Shown in pieces: positions 46,663 to 59,040 of a stretch of DNA of 64,000 nt. Source of the stretch: Paramacrobiotus metropolitanus (lineage: Eukaryota > Tardigrada > Eutardigrada > Parachela > Macrobiotidae); contig NW_026570370.1 in assembly GCF_019649055.1 (NCBI RefSeq), positions 1 through 64,000 of the forward strand, given 5' to 3'. Position 1 is the first letter of the stretch. Every line of letters begins with the position of its first letter. Below the pieces are notes generated by a model. That model made no database searches, was not told the DNA's origin, and saw only the letters and a program-made list of their open reading frames with translations. The translations under genes were made by a program, and so were the position numbers.

Positions 46663-46960
46663 TGTTTTCGTACATTTTGTGTTATGTTTTACTACTCGTC
46701 GTCCTCGTGTGGGTCGACATTGTTTCCTTCGACAAAGTGTAAGTCGGGGATCCTCTGACAACGTTAAGCATTTACATTATTAATAAATGCATTTTTTAGA
46801 GCCCTGAATGTGAACAATCATTTACACTTAAGTACTGGCATGCTACATCGCTGGCTTGACTGAAATTAGTCACAAGTTCCGCGTGGGATGTCTGCTAATC
46901 CCTGTCAGCAGATTCGGACTGAACGCATCAGTAAATGCCTTACTTTCATGTTCGAATAAA

Positions 46961-49900
46961 TTATAGGAGATTAAATTTTGCGATACGCAGGACATTTATT
47001 AAACGCACCGTTTCTTCGTCACAGGCTTTGAGAGCTTCTTCAATAACTTCGTTTATGGTAGCTGGTGCAGAAGAAACATGTTGCTGTTTAGTATCCGGCG
47101 AAAGGGGAGTTCGAGGTTGTACATGCTTGGCTTTGGTCTCCGGCTTTGACTGCCATTTAGCAGCTTCCTTACAGGCGATACGTAGGTGAAAAGCCCGGAA
47201 CTCTGCCAAATCAACACAGCCAGTGGGGTCCACCACTTCCAAAACCTAAACAGTGTTCTAACAATACATTGCTATAGTAGTCATGTGAATTACCTACCGG
47301 CAGTTGCGTAACCTTTTACCATAACAAAGCAAAATATACTACGGGTTCAGAAGTGTACAAAAAACCGAGCCTAAATGCTTTGTGCATGCACGAAGCCAAA
47401 GCCCGACCCTGATAGCATTTATTTGCCTATGGCACCTGAATGCCTACGGCATCGCCATGCGCGACCATACGCTTAATCTCCCTTGTCTTTTAATCACCAC
47501 TTTGTGTATATTCCCAATCTCGGGCAATTTCGGGCATGAATTTTCGATCTACAAATTAATTAGGTAGTGAGTTATTTTAGTTCATCTATCGTGCTTTATT
47601 ACAACCGTAACTGGCTTTTAATTAAATTTATTAGTTTTTAAACTTAACAGGTGCTTAAGTCTAAACGCGTTTGTTGCGCTTATGAAATTGCTAAAGATTT
47701 GCGGGAGGTGGTGGCCCAAAACTACCCGTTCATTCTAAAAATCGGGAAGAAAATCGGTGGCTTACTGTAAGCTCGCCGGATAAAAAAAACAATGGCAGCT
47801 GACTATCTGTGCAGAATTCGCAAAAACCAATAAACGCCCTGCCTGCGATCAGACAGTCAAAGCTGTTGCTGTTGCTGGTTGACTATATCACAAGCATTCG
47901 TGTCAAACCAGAGGTAACCGACCGGGGTTGCAGAACAGCAGTACGAGTGCTGGACTCAACAAACTACGCGTAAATATCCAAACGTTCTCATTGATACTAT
48001 GATCTTGCCTACAGGAAAGGTCATAAACAGCAGAAGTTTATGATTTTCGCTGTCATCGGTGAGATATTACGTATATTTATGTAAATCACAAGGTTCCTAA
48101 AAATGGCCAATGTCTGTACAGAAATAACCCGCACTCCTTTAACTGAGTGTGGGTGCCTGAGATTAACGGTGAAACTTAAGGTTTCCAAATAATTATTGCA
48201 GACGACTGAACGTGCGCATATCTACCACAGATACCCCTGATGGGGAGCTTATTTAATGAGCGCCCCCCTAAGAATTCCGTAATGGTTGCAGACCTTCAAT
48301 GTAGGACTAAATGGTCGCATAGCCCCATACCCAGCATTCTGTACGCAAGCGGTGCAGTGCACTTCTACGAAACGGATGTTTTGAACTCAGTCGTACAGCG
48401 CAGTGCGCTGCATGCGTACTGAATGTGGAGATGTTTGGTACGCGACCGTTTCGTCCTTAGCTGTATTTGCTTGACCACGGTGTGTTACCACTGAAAATTT
48501 TCGTGTTCGGTCTCTTTCTGAATGTTTAGCCACCATCACTCGCAGTACTACAAACCCCACGTTAATTGTTTGTGCTCTATTTGGTTTCAGAAGCCACAGC
48601 TTGCGCTCTCGCTGAACTGAAAACTGGATTATTTCGGTTTTAAAAATTGCAAAATTTATGGTCTTACTTTACATCCATAGGCATAAATGAGTGCAATGTT
48701 GAACGCAATTCGCTGCCTCGACTGTTCCAGGCCATAATCCTTCAGCTTTTCTGTCACCTCACTATAGATCGACTTGTGATGCTGAGCGACGGCAGCAATC
48801 TCGGCTTTACCACACTGGAACAATTTGACTGCATGTTGAGAAACGAAATTGAAAAGCCCTTTATCACGAACACGGGAACCGGCATCTCGTTCGGGGATTT
48901 CGTCAGTGAACGGGATCACCACACAGCGAGACATTCCCCTTATGCTATAAGATACAGTTCAGTTTGACGGAAGTTTGAATTGTAAATTATTATTGTCCCA
49001 TACTTACTTATCAAAATTACGAAAGTCACTGAGCGCATCAGCATTTAGAGTTACTATGGCTGATGTCCGTGGAAACCGTCGTTCTTTGTAGTTCGCTAAA
49101 GCTTTCTTCTCGTACGTATCTTCCACGGCCATTTTCACAATTTCTGGGCTGGCAGGGTCATGGATAACTACGGGAAAAGCCTGGCTGGTGATCGATTCTC
49201 TCAGTCCCGCCAGCGTTGTCGTCTTCAAATCGTAAAGTTTTGAAGCTCCCGTTCCAAACATTTCTAAAACTGTGCTGCCGGTGAAAGATTTCCCACAGTT
49301 GGTTTCCCCATACAAAAGTGGTGTCGGCATTCTCAGGAAGTTTTCAACAGTTGTATCGTAATGGAACCCGGCGTAGGCAGCCCCTAAAGCAGCCAAAAAA
49401 AAATAAAATTATTTTTCAAACTTCATAACCAAAGTTAATAGGTTACCAGGTGCACAATACTTGTGTTAGATGTATATATAACTATGCAAAGATCACCGCG
49501 GAGGACAGTTCATGAAAAGAGACGTGCGAACCGTCCCACGTCCAACATTCTCGGTCATGTATGTCCAGTTGTTTTATTCAAGTACTAACTTTTGATGAGC
49601 AAAAAAGTCTTAAAAAAGTACATGAAACTGCGCTGACTGTGCTTGCGTGAAGAATGTACAATCTAATGCATTTATCCTACCTAAAGCAAGGCTGAATCCA
49701 AAGAGCGCATTCTTCGGCAAAAAGGACGCGATGAACCTGAAGGCGTCAAACTCCGCCGGAAGCGAATCCGGAATCGACAAATCGGGGATAGCGCCGGGAA
49801 TCCAAATATATTCAGTTTCAGAAAGCCTTACTCGGTTCCAAGAGCCGTCCGGAAGCAAGCGGAATGCAGTGTCTCCACCAAGTACGACAATATCTTGATC

Positions 49901-51001
49901 AAGCTGACGACCGTGACGAACGACCCTTTTTCGGTACACAGGTTCGCCATTTTCTTTAGCCTTCCTGAAACACATGATCTTTATCAGTGTACGAGTACAT
50001 CCTCACAGAAGTCGATTTATCTTTTGGCCGGTAGCGATTTTGGTTGGAAACGTTTTCACCAATACAGCTGGGTGTATTGAGCAGTGAAGAAACTTCTTGC
50101 TTTTAATTCGTATTTCTGTTGAATGTTCCTCTCATAGAATCACGCTAAAACTTTTATGCCATTTCGAGCATAAAGGTTTTGGTTGTAGGATTTGTATGCA
50201 AGCATTTGAAGTTTCGGCTGATTTATGACGTTGTACGAGTAATACGATTGTTGTTTGCGTTCTCAGTAGCAGAAGTTTTTCATCAAACCTTAAATATTGC
50301 TTTACACCGATATTTACTAATAAGCTGAAGGCTGGCAAAAATTTACCAGAAATACGTTTATGGCACTTTACGAAAATAGCTCATGTACATTACTGCCGTA
50401 TAACTTCGCTAAGATTGCGTAATGTACAAGTACGAGGCCGCTTATCTCACCTGACAAAGTCTAAGGTCAGGGATTCTCCATAGTCCTGCAAGTCGGCCTG
50501 GCTGAGTTTGCAAAAGATAGCGGGCAAACCTTTGCAGCTTTTCTTTAGGGCATTGCGAAAGTTTTCAGCTGAGTGCCACGCCGTGCTCGGTAAGAAGCCA
50601 TCGCTAAAACAACCGCAGAATAGTCGGAGCCCTCAAAAATTTCAGTCACGTAACACCCTCAGTAAAAATGTTAAAATTCAGTTGCCTAAAATATGACAAG
50701 CATACAACTTACAATTTTCCAAAATCTTCGCAATCGACTTCGATAACGTAACCGCCGTCAGCATCGGAGTCATCTCCAAGGACTATTGCCTTAATAGCGA
50801 CAGCACAGCTTAAAACCTTTCGCTTGCCCGGGTCACCAGTTCGAGGAACAGCGACCTTAAACGTTTTTCCGTTTTCCACATTAAAGGAATAGTCGCAGTT
50901 CTTCTAGAGTAAAGATGCCAGAGCAACCATCAACAATCAATCAAATAACAAATAAACAATTAGCATGCGAACAAAGAATCAGTAATTACCGAAGAATCCA
51001 T
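46961..51001 (-). CDS. SF3-helicase/DUF927-like P-loop ATPase (seven exons)
   Basis: Minus-strand exons 51001-50990, 50903-50713, 50603-50451, 49964-49681, 49383-49008, 48944-48668 and 47245-46961 all join in frame into about 525 residues, starting MDSSKNCDYSFNVENGKTF. The N-terminal half (GYVIEVDCEDFG, DIVVLGGDTAFRLLPDGSW, AIPDLSIPDSLPAEF) resembles the module before the ATPase in DUF927-type proteins. Exon 5 carries the Walker A motif GETNCGKS (residues about 239-246), a Walker B-like VVIHDP (Asp ~289) and an SF3 motif-C-like IVTLN (Asn ~327). Exon 6 starts RGMSRCVVIPF, a plausible arginine-finger region. The tail is charged and Gln/Thr-rich. SF3/DUF927 ATPases are typically replication helicases of mobile elements (family knowledge). 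Its start lies 663 bp from the divergent KDZ-like gene. A MITE occupies intron 6. No frameshift is needed, so it may be functional. Confidence 0.65.
48296..48465. mobile_element. Palindromic MITE (TTACA family), copy 3
   Basis: The ends TAGGACTAAATGGTCGCAT and CGCGACCGTTTCGTCCTTAG match the 9.75- and 17.83-kb copies, and the interior (CATTCTGTACGCAAGCGGTG) is nearly the same. It lies in intron 6 of the ATPase gene. Its flanks differ from the other copies, so it marks a separate insertion. Confidence 0.65.
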
Positions 51002-51664
51002 TTCAGATTATGCTCAAAGCCTGCTAACAGCTTTAGACAAGAAAACTTTTAAGGACTGCGCATATTTTTTCATCAATCCATATGTACTCCATACTAAGAA
51101 TTTGTAACTGTTTGGAAACACGTTTCAAGTTATGCACAAACTCATTTTTTTCAAAGCAGAACCCAAAAGCGCACGTGAGAAAATTAGGTCAGCCTTCTTG
51201 TTTACGCCCGAGTAAGCTGAGCCATTGGTTGGCATGGGTGCAACCCTTTTCCCTGCAGGGCACTGCACAGACCGCATTGGATATTCGGCAAAGTGGGTGG
51301 ATTTTGCCGTATATTCGATTCAGTGCCGCAAATTGTGCGATTGAGTATGAGAGTTTAATCGGAATTTGTTCAAACTTTTAAAAAAGTCCACCTTCGGTGA
51401 CCGGTGTTATGCTCGCCAACAGCTTCTAACTGTTGAGATTAAAAACAGACTGCAAGCGAATATTCTCCAGAACTTTCAATACAGTTCCCTACTTAATCGA
51501 AATTTCTCCATTTTTTGTTTTGATAACTCGCATTCGATGCACTGAAGGTTACTTTTATATGCATATTATTATGGAAATATCCGTGTGAATGTGTACGCTT
51601 TTCTGGCAGAAATAACAATTTCGAAGTTTTGTTTAGCGACTTTAAAATTAATTTCCTTGACATT
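51002..51664. promoter_or_regulatory. Putative shared bidirectional promoter region
   Basis: The ATPase gene starts leftward at 51001 and the first ATG of the KDZ-like gene is at 51665 rightward. No gene is recognised between them. The shared position makes a bidirectional promoter possible, but no specific element (TATA, initiator) stands out and an upstream non-coding exon of either gene could lie here. Inference only. Confidence 0.3.
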
Positions 51665-54600
51665 ATGTCCTCCACGCCCGAATTCGATGCTGATTCTCGC
51701 GAGGCGTGTGGGTACTTGGCTACCAAGTACGGATTCCGAAATCTGGAACAGCTTAAAGTGTGCTGTGCTTTTGTGCCAAAGACAATGCCGTTTGCGCGTC
51801 GGATGCAGGTATTCATGACTAATTTCTTCTTTTTTTAAAAATTATGCGTATTACCGCTATACGAATTTCGACGTAATACCACTATTCAAATATTTGAAAA
51901 AATCAGATTTTTAACCTTACGTTCCTTTTTGATTTATGACACAGACAATTGCCGAAATGATGGGCCTCTCGATTTCTCAAACCCAAAGCTTCGCATGTGA
52001 ATACCGGCGATTTGCGCCGTCATTCTTTGAAGACCCACCGTATACATCATCAGTGGAAGTGCTCTGTCCTCCTGTTTTACACTGCCAAAACAAATGCTTG
52101 TGGAAAATTGGCCAACACAAAGGAATGTTACGAGTTCTGTCCTGGCATCGTAAACCGACTGAGGTATTATATAGACTGGTGCCCGAAGCATATGTGCAGA
52201 TATAATATATTGCTTTATTATCTTGGCTTCCAGGCTACCATTTTTTGCGGAGCTGGAAAAACGCAGCCGGCATTAGTGGTTACTTTGCGGTGCAGAGGAT
52301 GCAAGTCTCGCTATTCTTATAGCAGCTGGACAAACCATCGAACATCAAAGTACTACTTTTACACTACGGAACAGCCTTATCTGGATGTTTCGCAAAAGGT
52401 TTTCGTTTGTCGGAAATTCGCTTTTGAAATCGTTAACCACATGTAAGTTTACTTTATTATTGTATGTATTATTACTGTATTATTTTCTTACTGCATTAGT
52501 GAATTATCACTGTATAAATGTATTACTGTATTATTTTCTTAAACTACTTTGGTTCCTGCGGTTTCAACGGCCGAGTGATCTTAAAACCGCTTACTCGTTG
52601 CGGAGAATTCTTGTTTTTTGCAATATTAGCAAGATTCATCACTATACAACAGATAAACGGAATCTATCGTAGTTGCTTTAAATAATCTTGGGGTAGTATC
52701 AACTAGTTAAGTGACAACTAAGCGCTGTACAGCCTCACATATTCTTGCAGCCTTTTTAATCATGCTACGTACGATGGAATCGCGGAAACTATGCGGCAGA
52801 CCTATAAATGGGATTCGTGTAAGTTACTGCGAAGAATAACAACGTCTCCATGTTTTGTAGCTTATGGCTGCACTCGCATAAGCCGTATTCCTAAAACAGC
52901 GAAATTAATTACGATCATTCACGCATTTGACTTACCGCCGATTTGTCATCTCTCCTGAGAATTGTACTGTATGAAATACAAAACAATAACATCGAGCATT
53001 GCTCGATCACCGGTCGATCGATATGATATCGAGAAGCAGTAAAGTCGCCTATAACAAGGCCGACCGGACGATGTCGATCGTCATGAGACGACGGTTGAAA
53101 AAGCCAGGGAACCTAGGAAAACTAACAAACTGAAGAGATGCCGGTCGAGGGGTTTTCGTCAACGAAATTGCGGGTCACCGTTTAGGTTCACCGACATAAT
53201 TCCGTATGCACCTCTTTGTATGTGGCTTTGTGCAGCGGGTACGCGCAGGCGTAGCATATGTCTGCCGCTTAGATGTTTTAGGTAAAGGGAAGTTGCCCGG
53301 CACATGGTACCAAATTCGTTTTCATGTACGGAAAATTTCACTTCCGCGCACTCTCAAACACATTTTTGATTTGGCTTCTTAGATTCTGTAGCCGGAAGAT
53401 TTATATTAACTGCCGTGGAAACCGTTTGTGCACTCAACATCGGAAAGTTATGGATGGATGAAAATTCCAAAGAGTTTAAATTTATTCGGATGTACTAAAA
53501 GTCTGATTATGAGCTGATCACCTTCAAATTTGCCCATAAATGCACATCGCCATGAAGATCGGTTTTACACCGATCCAGAATTCCATAATGTTTATCAAAT
53601 TTTAAAATCAAATTTAAAATTTTTTTTTAATTTGAAAAATATGTTAGAACAACGGGTCGGTGTAAAAACGTTCTTCGTGGTTATGTGCATTTACGTGCAA
53701 AATCTAAAATAAATCGGTCCATAATCAGACCTTTGGTACACCTAAGTGCACTTGAACTTTTTGGAATTCCGAACCCCCAAACCGGATGTTGGGCGCACAA
53801 AAGGCTTTCAAGCCAGTGTACAGAAATCATTTTTCTACAGAATGTCATAAAACAAGAGAAAAAAGTGTCTGAGAGTGCGCGAAAGTAAAAATTCTCGTAC
53901 ATGTAAGCGAATTTGGTGCCATGTACCAGGCCATTTACCTTAAGAAAAACCAATCAGTTGGCCTCAGTGTCTGCTTACTAAACTGTGATAGCTTTTCTTC
54001 AGCGAGCTAGCCTGCATTGTGCATACCGCACCGTTTGTAAGTTGAAAATGACCTAGTAGTCCCCCGGTGTACGATTACACAGCTAAAGATTTGTTTATCT
54101 TAGATCATTTTATTTTGTGGCATTTATTCCAGCTTTGCTGTAAAAGGTTGCCAAGCAGAGATAAACGCGGATATTTTAATCATTTTAGTATTCTCCCGGA
54201 AAACAGTGGCAGCCACTTTCATGCGGCACGAAATCGAGTGTGACATTCGGGAACAGGATACTGAGCCATTCATGTTCGATGAGAATAAGAGTATTCTGCA
54301 ATATTTGGATAAGAGAATGGACGCCATATTTTCCACCGTGTTCCGACATGATTGCACCCCTGCATGTATTGCTCAGCAGTGTGGGAGGGTAATTATCATG
54401 GACGGAATTTGGAAAGCGGGTTTCAGACACTGCATCGCCGAAGTGCAGGTTAGTATGCAGAGGGAGCAAAAAGATGCGGTGCCAAATGTTTACTGTAATT
54501 TTTAAAATTTACTAATTGGGCTTACCGACTTTTTTTCATCTGACACTTTATCGACCGACGCATCGCCGACCACACAGCGTCCACCATCACGCAGACGGCG

Positions 54601-57600
54601 ACTAAGTAATGTAAAAAGACGTAAGAAGACTAAAAAATCAAGAGCCTAATGGACGTAACAAAAATGAGAAGATAAGGAACCCAAGAAAACTTAGAAATCC
54701 CAAGACTTTGAGACGCGTTAGAAAAACGGCATCTCGACTTCGTGGCGGGTCGACATCATGCCTGTTTGACGAAAGGACGGTCGACAAATTGGAGGGCGCC
54801 GGCTAACAACCCCATTTACGCAAATAATTTGTTTATAGTAAGGTGCAAACAGACCTTCTTTGAACCCGTTTTAGAACATTGTGGAAAGCATTCCATTGCT
54901 GAACTTTCCGAACGTATGTACAAACGGACCAGATGGCCGTTGTCTACACTGCAAAACACATAAGCACCTGGAAGCCGCCATTAGAGGGCCACGCGAACAT
55001 ATGACTATTCATATGGCAGGTAAGTTTTAGTACAGTATCCAATTTCGTGTTTCGTGATCAGTCGACGAATGTGTTTCAGGGCTTTCGGACATGCTCAGTT
55101 CTAAAGCAGTGTCCGACATTAATGCGCTGCTAAGCGGGGAGATGAACAGCGCCACCCAGGAGACTTCTTGCCGAAAATTTGATCCACAAGCCAGCTGCAA
55201 AAAGAACAAGGGTGAAAATCAGCGGGGACACCTATACAGCCGTGGCTACTTATTTCTAGTTGGACCAACTGGACACGTCTTCAGCTTTGCTCCAATTTAC
55301 AGGTAGCAAATACAAAGACCTGATAAACCAATAATTCATATGGATAACGAGGCATGGTAGACATCAAATCGCTATAAAAGTGGCCCAGAAAATCACATAT
55401 GTGATTCTGCGGTGAGTGCTACTACCAGCAGTATTATCGGCTGCCTATAATAATTCAGCAATCTGAGAAAACACTGCAGATACCCAAATATGTCAGCCAT
55501 ATCGCGCAATCGTTGTACCTTTCTTCAGTGTAGCAAGACTGCAAGAGTACTGAGGCCAAGTGCCAATCATTTCAAGGCGGCATAAGTAGTGTAACATGGC
55601 GGAGCCGAAACAAAGTTGTCGTAAAGCTACGTAAATTACATTATTTGTTGTTTTCTTGGACCGGTAAGATTTTTCCAATTCAGTAAAAGAAATTGGATCA
55701 GTTGCATGACACCGCGAGCACCCGGAATCCCACTTGTTTCCAATGGACCTTTCTAAAAATAGTTATTGCCATTATCAAAAAGGACGCAAGAGGTGCGTTA
55801 GAATTTGCAGGCTGTTATACGTGACAGCATTACGTTTACCGTCTACCATAACGTCCTACCTGCCATGGCAGCCACCGTATCCCGGTTGTAGATGGTAAAT
55901 GACAAAAATCTCAATAAAAATTTCCGCACAAAAATGGCATGAGCGCAGCGTAAAAATGTAGCCGATTCTGCTGCACCTGAGAGTGATGATTCTTGTGTCT
56001 GAAGAAAAGATAGGTTTGTGTGATCTTAATCATCTAGAGCAGTTATTTCCAGCACGAAGGTGCTTGAAGGAGAGAGCATGCGATTACCGCATAGGTGTAC
56101 ATAACCATGGCGGTACTAAAGAGAAGGCGTTACGCTCGCCGTTGGCGACGTCACAGTAAGGGAAGCAGCCCGCTAGCGCAGCGCTTTAAGGCCCGTAGGA
56201 CATAAGACTGTTATGGTGAACGCATTTCACTTTCCATGCTGTGGAATCACCGAGTTTTAGCTCAAAAGAAAGAGAAACAAAATTTCAAGTTTTGTTATGC
56301 AAACGTCTTTATTAATAAAAGATAAGTGAGATTTTTTAGAACATCTCGAAAGTAAGCCGAGTTACCGTTCAAAGTCGATGCAACGGTCGGTCCAGACCGC
56401 GCGAACGTTATGTGCTAATTGCACACAATTTGAAACTTTTTTACAACATGTAATCGACTTGAATTGCACACAAATTATACATGGAAATTTTTAAAAATTT
56501 TTTCTCTTTCTTTTAAGCTATAGCCTTCTCATTCTAAATTTTTAAATTTTAAAATCGCTTAACATGGCAACCAATGGAGCCTTCGAGCCATAAAGCATTG
56601 TGCAGATGGCTGGCTTGCCTTCTCATGACCTAGCACCGGAAGTAGCCGTGTTGCGCTAATGCCTTTTATTTAGTACTGGCATGACATAACACAGCTTTGT
56701 TCCATGCAAATGTACAGTAATGATTAAGTAACTGCTACCCCGCTAAATAAACAAAACACCATTTCGCGAGGGGAGCTTTTTTAAATAAGGGTTAATGTGA
56801 TTTATCTAAGTTCGAATAAACTCCCTTTCAGCCTATATATATTTTCAAGTTTTCACTATGGTAGCATGGAATCATGCAGAAATATCTACAGTACAACCTC
56901 TCGTTACATATACTTTTTTATTAAATACACTTCTCTATAACATTCAACCTGTAAGGAATCGAATTGGCTCGCAAGTTATACTTAGGGGAGATTCTTTTTA
57001 TAACATTCACCTCTTTATAAGTCTTACCTACACTTGCCGCGGAACCGAATGTGGGTTAACCAGTGTAGAGAACCTTTGAACAACATTCAGCTCCGGTTAA
57101 ATACAGTTGCACAGAAGTAGTCAGATGCAATCTGATGTTATCCTAACATCCTGACTTAATATGGAGCAACCAACATTAACTTTGTTTGTGTAAATGGTAA
57201 TTACTATATCCAGAAGTATATCTCTAACAGAATATCCTTACTTTACCAGTCTTCAGGCACTAATCATGCGTACTAAGTCATAATGATGAACTCCAAACGA
57301 AATTTATATTTTTTAATGAACATTTATGTAATTCAAATCTGTAATGTACTTCAGATTCTAGCTACTGCCTTAATGCTACATTTTCAAAATACATGTACTG
57401 CGATGCCCCCCTACCCCAAATTATAGCAGCGCCCCTTGGGGGCGTTTCCCTTTATGAAATACACCCCGGTATAACATACGAAAGGATGGAACCGTGCCTG
57501 TATTTTATAAAGAGATTTTACTGTAAACAGATAATTTCTGATTGGAAGCTTGTGTTTCGGAGGGACGTACGTCCGTTTTTCATTATTTTGATAATTTGTT

Positions 57601-59040
57601 CCATTAGGGCAGAAAGCCTTGGACAAGTCTTCCTGTTTTTGATCAGTGGATTATATCAGTTACTGCAAGATGTGCCACCTGACGACTGGGAGAATATACG
57701 AGGGTTACTCGGAAAGTAATGATAACTATCGCACGATTTTTTATTGCATCAGCGCTTTCCTCGTATTTTCTCAAAACAATGTCCCTTAATCTCTATACAA
57801 CGCAAACAGCTAAACAGCCACTCATCAAACGTTTTCGAAAAGAAATTAGGCGGTATCTTAGAGATCGGTGTACTGATATTTTCTTCCAGTTATTCATAAT
57901 TTCAAACTTTTGCCCCGCAACAATTTTTTTCAAGCCAGGAAATATTTGGAACAGATAAAGGACTAAGGTAAACTAAGAAAAATAATGGAACGATAATTTT
58001 ACTCCAGGCCGAGAAAAAAATAAATCAGGGACGGGGTGCTTATCTGTGGATTTTCGCGATATTGCACCACACGGATGATACCGTGCCAGAAACCATTTTC
58101 TTCTGCGTTATCAGTAAGCAGCTGCAGCACACTCGACACCTTTCCTTCCATAATGATTAGACCTCTGCTATTGCTTCGGGGTCGGAAAAGGATCCTTCTC
58201 GATCAGGGTTTTGACTATGATTACTTTTCGAAAGTGGAAACTCAAAAAAATATTCCAAAATTTGAGCACCGTTGTCAAAACGGAGTGCTCGGTGGGAGTT
58301 CGCTGGAACCAACTGGCAACATCAGCAAAGAATGGTCCTTATTAAGGCGACAGAACAGGCAATACAGCATGAAAAATTCTACACTTCTCTCTGCAAATCA
58401 ATTTTTCAAAATAATATCATGAAAACTGGCCAGTAATTAAGGCAACGCTTTCAGTGATCAGTGAAAAATCAGCGCTACCCAGCCATGTTCAGAGCCTTGC
58501 TAGCCGCCAACCTTAGGCGGTATGGCCACGGCCATTGCCCTATGATCTAGTTATGAATGCTACAGTTTTTAAAAAATCAGTGCATAATTTTATGATTATT
58601 AACTGATACTGATTATCATTACTTTCCGAGTAACCCTCGTATTTGTTTGTTACGACAATATCTGCCAGCTAAACCGGCTGAAGGCGGCTTGTGAACGACT
58701 GCCGTTGCCGAAACCATTTGATGAGATGTGGTTGCGGGTCAGCAAAATTATCGACGGATTGCACATACAAAACCACAAAGATCCAAAATGCAGTAAGGAT
58801 TACCACCCAGATAAATACTACTCAACCTATCCAGAGGCGGAAAAGCGGAACACGATGGCAGCTGAACAAACGTTTGCATGGCTGGCGAAATTCCGAAAAC
58901 AGCTGAACGCCATGAACAAGGCAAGACAAATCTTTTTTCTATATCGAATGATATTGCGGCGCAATGCCTACCTGGCAGAATGTGTAGAAGAGGAAAAGCA
59001 GCCGGTCGGGGGTACAATGCGCACGTTCACCGATAAATGA
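51665..59040 (+). CDS. KDZ-type DDE transposase-like gene, last exon interrupted by a mariner-like insertion
   Basis: Eight exons join in frame: 51665-51808, 51945-52163, 52234-52442, 52751-52818, 54207-54448, 54875-55019, 55080-55302, and 57608-57698 plus 58642-59040. The product would be about 579 residues. Exons 2-3 carry the cysteine-rich part (LHCQNKCLW, VVTLRCRGCKSRY), like the CxC clusters of KDZ transposases. Exon 5 has HDCTPACIAQQC and VIIMDGIWK; exon 6 has VCTNGPDGRCLHCKTH. Candidate catalytic residues are Asp279 (IMDGIW), Asp452 (CYDNIC) and Glu522 (AAEQTFAWL), with PDKYYSTYPEAEKRNTMAA before the Glu. KDZ elements move by cut-and-paste (family knowledge). A 941-bp mariner-type element splits exon 8 just before Asp452, so this allele cannot make the full protein. 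Introns 4 and 7 are long and repeat-filled. Confidence 0.65.
53000..53160. repeat. CGACCG-rich foldback fragment in intron 4 of the KDZ-like gene
   Basis: A block with gaCCGGTCGATCGatatGATA, GACGATGTCGATCGTCATG and an A-rich aaGCCAGGGAACCTAGGAAAA core ends with GCCGGTCGAGG. It resembles the block at about 54545-54790 (CGACCGACG... AAGAAAACTTAGAAATCCCA ...GGACGGTCGAC) and, in overall plan, the foldback at 25.9 kb. It is non-coding. Confidence 0.35.
53275..53950. mobile_element. Roughly 680-bp palindromic element in intron 4 of the KDZ-like gene
   Basis: About 100 bp at each end are inverted copies: GGTAAAGGGAAGTTGCCCGG, CACATGGTACCAAATTCG and CGCGCACTCTCAAACAC at the left pair with GAGAGTGCGCGAAAGT, CGAATTTGGTGCCATGTACC and GGCCATTTACCTT at the right. 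Inner blocks (CGGTTTTACACCG / CGGTGTAAAAACG; gtactaaaagtctgatTATGAG / ATAATCAGAcctttggtac) are also inverted. There is no transposase. Related fragments are at 1.2-1.9, 12.0-12.2 and 24.8-25.0 kb. Confidence 0.6.
55303..57607. other. Intron 7 of the KDZ-like gene; no further gene seen
   Basis: A 2.3-kb intron bounded by GTAGCA at 55303 and CCATTAG ending at 57607. ORFs inside it (55493-55678, 56858-57079) are short and lack motifs. No RNA gene was found. It may carry degraded repeats that are not resolved by eye. Confidence 0.4.
57699..58639 (-). mobile_element. Mariner-type element, degenerate, inserted at a TA in a coding exon
   Basis: Terminal inverted repeats of about 27 bp (CGAGGGTTACTCGGAAAGT and the following AATGATAA) bound a 941-bp element flanked by TA on both sides (57697-57698 and 58640-58641). 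On the minus strand near the left end a fragment reads FDEWLFSCLRCIE then GHYFEKI, like the C-terminus of mariner transposases. The rest is broken by stops and indels. It is an inactive, internally deleted copy. Removing it with one TA restores the host exon frame exactly. Confidence 0.75.

Noticed and set aside
51934-52191. Minus-strand ORF opposite KDZ exon 2
   Set aside because: The plus-strand exon has correct phase, splice sites and cysteine motifs; the reverse frame is a shadow.
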